Assembly (NCBI GenBank): GCA_965661085.1
Contig: CBFIDA010000008.1
Location: forward strand, 7,046-71,045
Source of the DNA: CBFIDA01 sp965661085
Lineage (GTDB): Bacteria; Pseudomonadota; Gammaproteobacteria; Comchoanobacterales; Comchoanobacteraceae
Reading direction: 5' to 3'
Length of the DNA stretch: 64,000 nucleotides
The notes below the pieces were generated by a model. That model had not been told where the DNA came from and ran no database searches. It worked only from the letters and a program-made list of their open reading frames with translations. Position 1 is the stretch's first letter. Each line of letters opens with the position of its first letter. Of the stretch, positions 17,289 to 26,129 are shown one piece after another. Both the position numbers and the translations under genes were made by a program.

Positions 17289-18734
17289 TCAATCACTGAA
17301 ATACATTTCAAATTCAACTGGATGCGTCGTCAGTCTCAAGCGGTTGACTTCTTCTTGCTTTAAAGCAATGAAACGTTCAATGAAATCTGAGCTGAACACC
17401 CCACCCTCTAACAAATAGTCGTGATCCGCTTGCAAAGACTGAAGCGCCTGATTCAGTGAACTGCTGACCACAGGTATTTTGTTCAGACTGTCACGATCCA
17501 TTGCAAACAAATCTTCATCCATGGGCTCACCTGGATCCAAATTCCGACGGATGCCATCAAGACCTGCCATCATGATCGCAGAAAATGCCAAGTATGGGTT
17601 GGCAGAAGCATCGGGGAAACGGACCTCAATGCGTTTGGCCTTGACGTTTGCCACATACGGTATCCGAATTGCTGCACTGCGATTGGCTGAAGAATACGCC
17701 AAACAAACCGGTGCTTCATAGCCAGGGATCAAACGTTTGTAGCTGTTGGTAGAGGGGTTGGTAAATGCATTCAATGATCGCGCATGCTTCAAGACACCCG
17801 CAATGAATGACAATGCCATGTCTGATAAATCGGCATACACATCGCCCACAAAAAGGTTTTTGCCATCAAGGCTCAGTGAGACATTGCAATGCATGCCACT
17901 GCCATTGTCCCCCACCAAAGGCTTTGGCATAAATGTTGCAGTTTTTCCATAGGCTTGGGCAACATTTCTAACAACATACTTTAATTCCTGTATTTGATCA
18001 GCCTTATTCAGCAAAGCATCAAAACGCACGCCAATTTCATTCTGATTACCAGTGGCCACCTCATGATGGTGTACTTCGATCACATGGCCCAGAGTTTTCA
18101 GCGTTTTGGTCATGGCTGAACGCAAATCTTGGGATGAATCAATGGGCGGCAATGGAAAATACCCCCCTTTGACACCGGGTCGATGGCCATGATTGCCTTC
18201 AGGATAGTCCTTACCAGAGTTCCATGCTGCCTCCTTAGAATCCACAGTAAAAGAGGCGTGACTCATAGAGATCTGCCAACGCACATCATCAAAAATGAAA
18301 AACTCTGGCTCAGGCCCTATAAAGCATGTGTCTGCAATGCCTGAGTCACGCAAATAGGCTTCAGCACGGCTGGCAATGGTGCGCGGATCACGGTCATAGG
18401 GTTGCATGGTATCTGGATCATAAACATCACACCGTACAAAATAGGTCAGATCCTGAAAAAAAGGGTCCCTTTTGAGGACGTCGATCCTCGGCATGAGCAG
18501 CATATCGGAACAATTGATGTGTTTCCACCCACGAATAGAAGAACCATCAAATGACTTGCCATCGACAAACAATGCCTCATCTACGGCATCCAACAGAAGC
18601 GTCATGTGTTGCTCCCGACCCATCGTATCGGTGAAACGCAAATCCAGAAATTCGGCACCAACTTCGTTCAAAAATGCGATGGCTTCAGAGGGATTTTTGG
18701 CTTCAAAAAAAGGCCTGGTGTTGGCATGCATCAT
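17289..18734 (-). CDS. glnA: glutamine synthetase type I, Tyr-to-Phe at the adenylylation site
   Basis: Makes glutamine from glutamate, ammonia and ATP. The bacterial GSI-beta motifs are present: DGSSIRGW, GPEPEFFIFD, NEIGVRFD, KPLVGDNGSGMHCN, NPSTNSYKRLIPG and ANRSAAIRIP. ATG 18734, seven bases after AAGGAG, gives 481 residues (E. coli 469). The segment that is MDKNLYDL in E. coli reads MDEDLFAM here, so the tyrosine modified by GlnE (Tyr397 in E. coli) is Phe410 (codon 17505-17507). The enzyme should not be switched off by adenylylation. It lies 11 bases after the MFS gene, with no room for its own NtrC/sigma-54 promoter. Confidence 0.95.
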   Translation of the reverse strand: MMHANTRPFFEAKNPSEAIAFLNEVGAEFLDLRFTDTMGREQHMTLLLDAVDEALFVDGKSFDGSSIRGWKHINCSDMLLMPRIDVLKRDPFFQDLTYFVRCDVYDPDTMQPYDRDPRTIASRAEAYLRDSGIADTCFIGPEPEFFIFDDVRWQISMSHASFTVDSKEAAWNSGKDYPEGNHGHRPGVKGGYFPLPPIDSSQDLRSAMTKTLKTLGHVIEVHHHEVATGNQNEIGVRFDALLNKADQIQELKYVVRNVAQAYGKTATFMPKPLVGDNGSGMHCNVSLSLDGKNLFVGDVYADLSDMALSFIAGVLKHARSLNAFTNPSTNSYKRLIPGYEAPVCLAYSSANRSAAIRIPYVANVKAKRIEVRFPDASANPYLAFSAIMMAGLDGIRRNLDPGEPMDEDLFAMDRDSLNKIPVVSSSLNQALQSLQADHDYLLEGGVFSSDFIERFIALKQEEVNRLRLTTHPVEFEMYFSD

Positions 18735-18745
18735 GATCAAACTCC

Positions 18746-20011
18746 TTATGATGAATGGGCTGCACGTTGACAATGGGTTTCTTGAACGGTAAGCGCGACG
18801 CCAAGGGCGGTGACAAGCAGAATAGGCAAAATGATCATCGCACATCGAAAGTCTGTTGCTGAATAAACATGGATGTCATGCCCCAGAAGCGTACTGTGGC
18901 TATGATATGTCAAAAACCAGCCCACCAAAGGCTGACAACACGCCCCAACCAGGACTGAAGCCATGTTGGTGAGTGCAATGGTGGTGGCCGTGTGTTGTGG
19001 GGCATTCAGTTCACCAGCAAGGGCATAAGACACCACCAATCCTGTGTTGCTGAGGCCATACATAAACAGTAAACCTCGCATGAAAAGGGGAGATATGCTT
19101 GTTCCATAAAGCAACCAAATCAACCAAAAGCAACTCATGCATGCTGAAACGTAAAAAAGTGGTTTACGCAGCTTCATATGATCAGACCATTTCCCAGCCA
19201 AAGGCCCTCCAACAGCCCAACCAAGAAAAATCCATGAGATTGAAGAAGCCGCAACCTGATGCGAATAATGGTGAACTTGCTCCAAATAACTGACACCCCA
19301 GAACTCACCAAACGCAAGCGTTGGCGCGTACAACAAACCAGCAAAAAATGCATTGCGCCAGGTTTGTCGATCGGTGGTGACCACACGCAGTGTTTTAATA
19401 AAAGAGGTTGCATGGCTTTCTTTTAGCGCAGCATCACCATCCACAGACAACATCAGCGCAAGCAGCAGAAACAGAAAAAAAATAAAGCCCCCCATGATCA
19501 TCATGGCCTCACGCCAACCATGAGCATGCACCAATACCGCAACCGGCCCCTCCCCAATTGCAGCGCCGAGCATCCCAAGTGCTTGTGTCAAGCCCGCCAA
19601 CAAACCAATTTTTGTTGCATCAAACCATATGGTCACCAACTTGAGCGTGCCAACAAAAACAAACGCAGCACTGATGCCCATAATGACTCGTGCCAATTCG
19701 GCCATCCACAAATGGTGTGTACTGGCAAAAAGAAAGCAACCAAACGAAAAAAACAGAGACATCAATACCAACAGACGACCTGGACCAAATCGGTCCATCA
19801 ATAAACCAACAGGCATCTGCATCAATAAATATGGATAATAAAAACAAGAGGCCAAAACGCCCACACCGAGTGCATTCATCTGAAAATCGCGCATCAAATC
19901 GCCCACCATCACACTGGATGAAGTGCGCACAAAATATTCAGCAGAAAACAAAAAGGCACCCAGCCCCCAGAGTACCCAAGGGTAAAAAGAGCGACTGATG
20001 TATTTTGACAT
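18746..20011 (-). CDS. MFS transporter of unknown substrate
   Basis: Twelve-helix major facilitator. The loop 2-3 motif appears as GLLMDRFGPGRLL and the matching half-repeat as GKWSDHMKLRKPL. The N-terminal helix has the EYFVRTSSSVM pattern that I associate with MFS proteins of Legionella- and Coxiella-like bacteria, some of which import amino acids. The substrate cannot be read from sequence. ATG 20011 (421 residues) is preferred over an upstream TTG at 20050. It sits between lptG and glnA on the same strand with short gaps; that context, plus tyrP downstream, makes an amino-acid or related nitrogen compound a reasonable guess. Confidence 0.85.
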   Translation of the reverse strand: MSKYISRSFYPWVLWGLGAFLFSAEYFVRTSSSVMVGDLMRDFQMNALGVGVLASCFYYPYLLMQMPVGLLMDRFGPGRLLVLMSLFFSFGCFLFASTHHLWMAELARVIMGISAAFVFVGTLKLVTIWFDATKIGLLAGLTQALGMLGAAIGEGPVAVLVHAHGWREAMMIMGGFIFFLFLLLALMLSVDGDAALKESHATSFIKTLRVVTTDRQTWRNAFFAGLLYAPTLAFGEFWGVSYLEQVHHYSHQVAASSISWIFLGWAVGGPLAGKWSDHMKLRKPLFYVSACMSCFWLIWLLYGTSISPLFMRGLLFMYGLSNTGLVVSYALAGELNAPQHTATTIALTNMASVLVGACCQPLVGWFLTYHSHSTLLGHDIHVYSATDFRCAMIILPILLVTALGVALTVQETHCQRAAHSS

Positions 20012-20062
20012 GAAACAACCAAACCTTTGATTTTTGACTGGCACCGACAATTCAAGCCGCTT

Positions 20063-21028
20063 CTAGGTCAGATAAATATGATACAACATCAAACAAAGCA
20101 AAAATATCACCACTGCCACAATTGTCTTCTTATGAAGAGTAGTATGATTGCGTTGAATTGGCAAGGGTCTGAGAAATTCAAGCGCAAATAAATTGATCAG
20201 AAGCATCGCACCCGACAACCAAATCACGTGGTCAACCACATACTTGATCAATGCTTGCATCGATGCATGCTGCTCAAAGTTATTTTGAATGGAAAGCTTG
20301 ATGGCCAGTCCTGCTGGGAGCTGACGCCACTTCAAACTTAAAAGCTGCAGTTCTTTGGGCGTAAAAGGCATTTGCAGTGGCATAGACACACGCTCATTGG
20401 CACCGCCAGCGCGATGCAGCGTGCCATGTATGTGCCAACCATGCAGTGGTGTGGGGTCTGCAATGGGTGCATGAAGAATGCCTTCTACGGCATCATGCGA
20501 TGTGTTCAACATGTAAATCGTAATCGGCCCAAGCAATCCCGCCTGCATGTTCAAGTGATAATGAATCATCTGTTGGTCATGAAAAGCCCAACCTTCTTTT
20601 CTCAATGGACATTGCTTGACAGAACCTTCATGGCAAAAAAAGTGGTTGGCTGTGACCATCGATACTGGCGCCACAACTTGTGAAACAACCAGAAACAAAC
20701 AGGCCAACCCGAGCATCACAGTATTCAACGCAACCAAAATACGCGTGCGATTGAAACCAAGACTGGCCATCATGGTCCACTCATAATCGATGGCCATGTG
20801 CATCAAACAACGCATGATGGAAAACAACATGACCCATGGAAAAACTTTTACCATGGCCGCAGGCATGGCAAACAAATTGCCCAACAGCAACAATTTCAAC
20901 TGGAGCCAGCTGCCAATCAAAAGTGCCTTCCCCAACAACAACCAGACAAACAGCAAGGCAGACACCACCATCAATGTCGCCAACACCTCGCAAAACAACC
21001 TTTTCATGATGTAGCGCACCAAAATCAC
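20063..21028 (-). CDS. lptG: LPS export permease LptG
   Basis: One of the two membrane subunits of the LptB2FG ATP transporter that extracts lipopolysaccharide from the inner membrane. It has three helices, a periplasmic jellyroll domain and three more helices. Assignment to LptG rests on the sequence after helix 3 (ASLGFNRTRI, then SQVVAPVS, comparable to ASGFTRMQV and EWVAPQ in E. coli) and on SMQALIKYV before helix 4. I chose GTG 21028 (N-terminus VILVRYIMKRLF) with GGAG eight bases upstream, inside the end of lptF; ATG 21007 is an alternative. 321 residues, shorter than E. coli (360), mostly in the periplasmic part. Confidence 0.88.
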   Translation of the reverse strand: MILVRYIMKRLFCEVLATLMVVSALLFVWLLLGKALLIGSWLQLKLLLLGNLFAMPAAMVKVFPWVMLFSIMRCLMHMAIDYEWTMMASLGFNRTRILVALNTVMLGLACLFLVVSQVVAPVSMVTANHFFCHEGSVKQCPLRKEGWAFHDQQMIHYHLNMQAGLLGPITIYMLNTSHDAVEGILHAPIADPTPLHGWHIHGTLHRAGGANERVSMPLQMPFTPKELQLLSLKWRQLPAGLAIKLSIQNNFEQHASMQALIKYVVDHVIWLSGAMLLINLFALEFLRPLPIQRNHTTLHKKTIVAVVIFLLCLMLYHIYLT

Positions 21029-21032
21029 AGCA

Positions 21033-22046
21033 TCAACTCCAACGACGGTGTCGCACAACATTGAACCAAATGGCCCAACATCCATAGAAACAAACATGTA
21101 CCAAAATCATCCTGTTGGAGGCCGACAACAAGCCTTGCCATAACGGTGTGGTGGCAAGCTTCAGTAAATGTAAATACATGGCATACAATCCGACAATGGC
21201 CAAGATGGATTTGAAACGCCCTAAGGCCTGGCACACCCAAGGACAACATGTTGCCCAAAGCATCATCCAAAGTAAAAACAATGAATAACTCCAATAGTCT
21301 GTTGCAAAAATCCGCCCAAAAAGTTTTTTCAGCATGGCATGTGGCCAAGCATCAAAGCCCTTGGGCATAAAACCAGACAAGTGCTCAAAGGACGCAATCG
21401 AAAAACCTGGATGCCGTGCATCCATAAAGTATATTTTTCCATCAAACAACCTATTAGGCAAGTGGCCAATGCCAGACTTACCATGCCCAATCATCAGATG
21501 TTGCTGCCCATGCTGGCCTGCTGTGGTGGCAATGATATAACGGTCCTTGAAGACGGGGTCTCGATAAAACAGCAAGTGTTGTTTGGGTAAAAACTTGTAT
21601 GAACCAGGTTGTATGTTTCGCAGTCCATCGACACTGAGTGATTTTGTGGCCATATGGACCAAGCGATCGGTCAACATGGTGGAATGACTCAACTTGATGG
21701 CACCATTGAGCACCACCACCAGCAACAAAGCTGTTGTCATCACCCACCCGATGTATTTCTGACGCGACAATCCTTGGGTCTGCATGGCTTGCCACTCGTA
21801 GGCATCTAAGAAATCACGCTGTGTGTAAATCAGCGCAATCGGTGCAGCAAGGGGCAACGTTGTTTTGATGGCGGTTGGCACAAAGCACAGCATGATCCAA
21901 ACGAAATGCGACAAACGGCCCGACGCCAACAACCAATCATCAAGGTATTTGGCCATGGTCAACATCAAAAAAACAAACGTCAAGCACCCCATGAACAACA
22001 GCACACGCTGCAAGAATCGTCTCAACCAATAACCAAATAGTATCAT
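21033..22046 (-). CDS. lptF: LPS export permease LptF
   Basis: Partner of LptG in the LPS extraction complex. Same YjgP/YjgQ architecture, three helices on either side of a periplasmic beta-jellyroll. LptF-like points are the MQTQGLSRQKY loop and RNIQPGSYKF followed by HLLFYRD. ATG 22046 gives 337 residues (E. coli LptF 366). A TTG at 22073 would extend it by nine residues. No strong ribosome site is visible. First of a tight minus-strand series lptF-lptG-MFS-glnA-tyrP. Confidence 0.88.
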   Translation of the reverse strand: MILFGYWLRRFLQRVLLFMGCLTFVFLMLTMAKYLDDWLLASGRLSHFVWIMLCFVPTAIKTTLPLAAPIALIYTQRDFLDAYEWQAMQTQGLSRQKYIGWVMTTALLLVVVLNGAIKLSHSTMLTDRLVHMATKSLSVDGLRNIQPGSYKFLPKQHLLFYRDPVFKDRYIIATTAGQHGQQHLMIGHGKSGIGHLPNRLFDGKIYFMDARHPGFSIASFEHLSGFMPKGFDAWPHAMLKKLFGRIFATDYWSYSLFLLWMMLWATCCPWVCQALGRFKSILAIVGLYAMYLHLLKLATTPLWQGLLSASNRMILVHVCFYGCWAIWFNVVRHRRWS

Positions 22047-22077
22047 GTCAGCACACAAACCGAACACTTTCAAATCA

Positions 22078-22093
22078 TGTGAACATTAACACA
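22078..22093. promoter_or_regulatory. CRP-like palindrome upstream of lptF
   Basis: TGTGA-N6-ACACA, nine of ten core bases of the CRP consensus, within an A/T-flanked context. It lies 32 bases before the lptF start, between lptF and the large orphan gene. Whether this organism has CRP is not visible here. Confidence 0.25.
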
Positions 22094-22113
22094 TTTGATT
22101 GCTTGTTGCCATC

Positions 22114-25100
22114 TCATGTCGGATTGGCAGGGTTTATTGGTGTTTTTCTTTCGAGGCCACTTCCACCATCATTGCGAGAAACTGTTGCTCGCGAAGCATT
22201 AACTCTTAAACTTTGTGCTTGAACATAAGATTTCTTGCAGCACCCTACAACGCTGTTTTTTGCGGCTGATACCAGACCTATAAAGAACCCGGCTAAACCT
22301 TTTGTCATATGCCATAGGCCTGATCCAGACGAGATGGCTTCACAAGCATCTGTATCACCATCATGAGGTAAAGATTTAGCCTCTCTGTTGAGAGACGCTT
22401 GTAAATCTTCACCCCCCGCATTTGAGCTAGGATTCGATAACCTGGCCTCTTCTTCAGAAATTTTCGCGTTTACAAGCGCACCAATCTGGCGTTTTACCGC
22501 ATCATGCTTTCCTTGTTTCTCATCACCAAATGATATCACAGAGAAATGACCCTTTTGATCCTCTGATAAATGCTTGAGAAAGGCACGACCTTCACACTGT
22601 GATTTTGCAATTTTGCGCATGGTCGGTTTATCTTCTGATTCGGATGACCAGGTTTGGCGCGAACGCGTGTAAAGCTCAAAGTGTGGGTGCACCTTCATTT
22701 TCGCATGCGCTTCTTTAACAATATTTTCCAATGACTTGCGTGGCTCACCCACATATGCTTTTAGAACACTTTCTAAAAACTTGGGCAAGCGCTGATATTG
22801 CTCAAACTCTTTGCCATCAGGGCTTGTCTTGTCATCAGGGCTTTCAAAGCCTACAAGACAAGACAATTCGGCAGCATGAGGCAATTTTTGATCTCGCAGC
22901 CTTGCTTGTTGAGCACGCTTCAAAACACGCATGGCTTTGCCGTCAAGTATCCCCTTGTTATCCTTATCATTTCGCCGATGCAAAATCTTCAGTGTTTCAT
23001 TGAGCACATGATGACATTGCTCTGCCATTTTCTCATCAGAATCATTCTTATCCAAAACACAATAATGAAATGGCCAAAACAATGTCTCAGGTGGGCATTC
23101 ACCAAAGTCGTCTGCATTGAATGCTGTCACTTTGCGGTCGTGGAGAAACCGATACAACCGTGTATGTACAACAACGTGCTCTGCATAATAATCAATCAAG
23201 TTCCACAAAGTCTCAGGGGCATCGGTTTGATAAGCCTCACACCACACTTTAAAGGCGGAAAAAGTCATGCCATTGGCCCTGAGAAAACTCATATGTTCTA
23301 ATAATCTTTGTTGCCGGGGGTGATTGCCTATTTTGTCATGCATTTTATCAGCACGGTCCAATTTTTCATCAGTAAGTGAATGAATTTGAACAAAAACATC
23401 AAAAAGGAATGGTCCGCCAAACTTCAACGATGGCATTTTTTTCATACGTTTGAGTAAAGGACCCAGCAAAGTGTCTTCATAAGGTGTCGTATCAAAAGAG
23501 CCATCCTCACATATCTTGGGCTGACTGATGGGATGACCTTCGTAACCAATCAACCAACGTGCAATCAAAGATGCCGCATGCTTCACACTCTTACTGTACA
23601 TAAGGCCTTTTTGCTCAGAAACCACACCCGAGAAATCTGTGTTCTTAAGCAAACACGATGTTTGTACGATCACATCAATCAATTGATCAACCAATGCTTT
23701 AGGCCCTTGCGTTAAACCCCTTATTTTTCTGAACAATTCCTTGGCGAGAACAGCCTTTTGAGGTATCATGTTTTCAACAGACTTGATTTGAGCAATAAGG
23801 TTAAACGACGACTTGTCATCTCTTCTGCGGTCTTTTTTTATCGATGGCAATTCACACTTGATGTCACCTGCATGCTCAGTCGCACCTACAAACAAAGCCC
23901 TCATTTTTTCCGTATCTTGCTTGTAATCCATGATTGGCCCTAACAACGAAAAGTGACGAAAGACATTAAACGTAATCAGGTGCCGTATACCAGGACAACT
24001 GCGTATCATCTGCCTCCAAGCAAAAAAAGCAACCGGCACAAACATGGCAAGATCAAAACAAATGGTGGCTGTCAAATGATTTCGCTCCAAACCAAAAGTC
24101 GTAAAAACCGACGTTAAAATCATTTGCATACAAAAAAACTGTAGCATGTATAAATTTTGTGCTTCTGAAGCGGCCATGATGCCGGCATCACTTGTAGGTC
24201 TTCTACGCTTTAGGATTCTAGGGCATAGCAATGTGAACAGCATAGACCAAGAAACAGGAGATGAAATAACATGAGCAATGCCTGGTGTAAGAGAACGCTC
24301 AACAACAGACATATTTTGAAGCTCACCGGTCACCACAGAGGCCAACAAGCACACCAGAGGCCAAACAGGAAACTTCTGAGATGGATCAGGCGATTGCATA
24401 ACATTGTATACGAACAATGCAAACCAAGTTAAAGGAGACAAGATGACATAAGAAATGCCTGACGAAATGTGACTCTGAACACCAGATGTGCTCTCCAGCA
24501 TACAGGTCATCAATATGGCCAAGCCTTGTAGGCATATCTGAAGCCTAAAATGCTGATTGCGCATGAGGCTTTGTGGGCCAGAGCCCAACTGATCTAAGAC
24601 GGTATTCACATTGGTGTCATGGTGACGATCACCATGATTCTCATCCCGATGCGTGACCAACCATCCCAACATGGGGGGGGCCAAACAAAAACCCGCATAA
24701 GACAAAATGTTCAACACAGAAAGACCATGCAGTTGGGCACCTTGCATATGATTGATTGAAAATGCTGCCAAAAACATTGAGGCAAGAAGGACCCTTGCAG
24801 CCTTAAAGTTGTCTGCAACACTGAATGCACCTCTAGAAAACTGAGACAGGGCCCAAAACCATTTCAAAGCTCTCACTTTAAGGTGATAGAGTTTTACTGC
24901 GACCCGCGTTGATTGCCCATGGTCCTTGGCTTCAGACACAGACAAAACGGGCATGGACATACCTTCCTGGTATGCAAAACCCGCCATCATAGCTAACAAA
25001 CGATCCCTACTCCTCGCTTTCAATTTTACAAGCTTGCTGGGGGTATGCCCCATAAAAATTTCAAAAAGAGAATCTCTTAAACACCCATCACCCCTGTTGG

Positions 25101-25374
25101 GCAGCAGTGCGGCTTCGATTGGATGGTTATCCTGATGAATCAAATTGACCAAACGTTTTGCTTCTCCATCATCTAAGCTCTGCTTGTTCAATAAACCCTC
25201 GATGTCTTTGCTCAAAGACACTTCGATTTCATTGCGCTGCAATATTGTTTTCAGACACCCCAAATAGGCCCGTTTGAATGCTTGTGCATTGGGCTGTAAC
25301 AGCTTAGAAAACAATTGTTGAATGGCCTCTTGTGTTTCAGACCAGGAAAATTTAGCAGGTTGATTGGCAGGCAT
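22114..25374 (-). CDS. 1086-residue orphan multi-pass membrane protein with repeated helix pairs
   Basis: I do not recognise this family. Residues 1-190 are soluble and mostly helical. Residues about 192-460 hold about eight membrane helices arranged as four related two-helix units of 50-60 residues; units 2 and 3 share SSGISYVILSPLTW and TPGIAHVISSPVSW (near residues 304 and 363). Residues 470-1025 are a large charged helical region with many Lys/Asp/Glu/His. Near 1030-1055 is a last hydrophobic segment (HMTKGLAGFFIGLVSAAK), then a basic Ser/Asn/Pro-rich tail. No catalytic motif is seen. ATG 25374 follows AAGGAA by nine bases and a good promoter lies at 25404-25432, so it looks expressed. 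Size, orphan status and tail would suit a secreted effector, but this is inference. Confidence 0.75.
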   Translation of the reverse strand: MPANQPAKFSWSETQEAIQQLFSKLLQPNAQAFKRAYLGCLKTILQRNEIEVSLSKDIEGLLNKQSLDDGEAKRLVNLIHQDNHPIEAALLPNRGDGCLRDSLFEIFMGHTPSKLVKLKARSRDRLLAMMAGFAYQEGMSMPVLSVSEAKDHGQSTRVAVKLYHLKVRALKWFWALSQFSRGAFSVADNFKAARVLLASMFLAAFSINHMQGAQLHGLSVLNILSYAGFCLAPPMLGWLVTHRDENHGDRHHDTNVNTVLDQLGSGPQSLMRNQHFRLQICLQGLAILMTCMLESTSGVQSHISSGISYVILSPLTWFALFVYNVMQSPDPSQKFPVWPLVCLLASVVTGELQNMSVVERSLTPGIAHVISSPVSWSMLFTLLCPRILKRRRPTSDAGIMAASEAQNLYMLQFFCMQMILTSVFTTFGLERNHLTATICFDLAMFVPVAFFAWRQMIRSCPGIRHLITFNVFRHFSLLGPIMDYKQDTEKMRALFVGATEHAGDIKCELPSIKKDRRRDDKSSFNLIAQIKSVENMIPQKAVLAKELFRKIRGLTQGPKALVDQLIDVIVQTSCLLKNTDFSGVVSEQKGLMYSKSVKHAASLIARWLIGYEGHPISQPKICEDGSFDTTPYEDTLLGPLLKRMKKMPSLKFGGPFLFDVFVQIHSLTDEKLDRADKMHDKIGNHPRQQRLLEHMSFLRANGMTFSAFKVWCEAYQTDAPETLWNLIDYYAEHVVVHTRLYRFLHDRKVTAFNADDFGECPPETLFWPFHYCVLDKNDSDEKMAEQCHHVLNETLKILHRRNDKDNKGILDGKAMRVLKRAQQARLRDQKLPHAAELSCLVGFESPDDKTSPDGKEFEQYQRLPKFLESVLKAYVGEPRKSLENIVKEAHAKMKVHPHFELYTRSRQTWSSESEDKPTMRKIAKSQCEGRAFLKHLSEDQKGHFSVISFGDEKQGKHDAVKRQIGALVNAKISEEEARLSNPSSNAGGEDLQASLNREAKSLPHDGDTDACEAISSGSGLWHMTKGLAGFFIGLVSAAKNSVVGCCKKSYVQAQSLRVNASRATVSRNDGGSGLERKTPINPANPT

Positions 25375-25403
25375 GATGTTGGCTTTCCTTTTTTTTATTT
25401 ATG

Positions 25404-25432
25404 ACATTACGACAAAACACATAAAAAGTCAA
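25404..25432 (-). promoter_or_regulatory. sigma-70 promoter of the 1086-residue orphan
   Basis: On the minus strand TTGACT (25427-25432) and TAATGT (25404-25409) are separated by 17 bases. The start would be about 25397, with a leader of about 22 bases containing AAGGAA. Confidence 0.65.
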
Positions 25433-26089
25433 GATCCCAATGACCTATGCGCAAAAACAAGCACGCTTTTGGCCATGTTTTTTGTGGCTCCAACAGCACG
25501 CAGGCCTCGCCATCGGCATGCTGGATTCTCGAAACATTTAAAAATATATCAAGACAAGGCAGGTCTTTGGCAAATGGATCTGATATGTTTGACCCGACAA
25601 TACAAATGCGCATACATGCCGGTCATCAGCATGGCAAGCACACACAGAGCCAGCACACTTCAACCCACAATACACACACACGCCAGGATAACGTGCACCA
25701 AGAAATTGGATCATGGATTTTTCAATGTTGGCCAGGTTCTGGTTCACGAAAGCTTCCAGTGATCAGCGAAGAGCGCGACAAATGCGCAAACACGATGATG
25801 ACAACACATTGTAATCCACATGACCCGTGCCAACATCAGCAACGCGTATTTTAAGAAAACAAGAGATCAATAAACACGTCATGGTGTTCTTCAAAAAACC
25901 ACTCAATGATCATTTCATCATCTCATGTGAACCGTCTGGTCCATGAGACCTGACATCAAAACAAGCGTTTCAATGCATCCAAAATCTGGCACAACACCTT
26001 GGACAAGCATGGCGGATGACGGCGTTGGGTACCATGCTGTAACGCCCCAGATCGAGACCAGCAAAACGTTACCAAATTTTGAAAGAATG
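25433..26089. other. intergenic region, no supported gene
   Basis: About 650 bases between divergent genes. Open frames of 130-135 codons exist on the plus strand (25364-25762 and 25447-25854), but they overlap each other and the promoter of the minus-strand gene, are rich in His/Thr/Gln from CA-rich sequence, and lack a ribosome site. I see no RNA gene or repeat. It may hold remnants of a lost gene. Confidence 0.4.
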
Positions 26090-26098
26090 TGCTACAAT
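26090..26098 (+). promoter_or_regulatory. extended -10 promoter of pta
   Basis: TGC-TACAAT, an extended -10 element with TACAAT at 26093-26098. No good -35 is seen, as is common for this class. The start would be near 26105, about 25 bases before the pta ATG. Confidence 0.45.
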
Positions 26099-26129
26099 TG
26101 GTGACAAACAATGTCGAGTGGTCAATAGA

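Noticed and set aside
25447..25854. 135-codon plus-strand frame in the gap before pta
   Set aside because: Low-complexity His/Thr/Gln from CA-rich sequence, no ribosome site, overlapping alternative frame, and it starts next to the promoter of the minus-strand gene.
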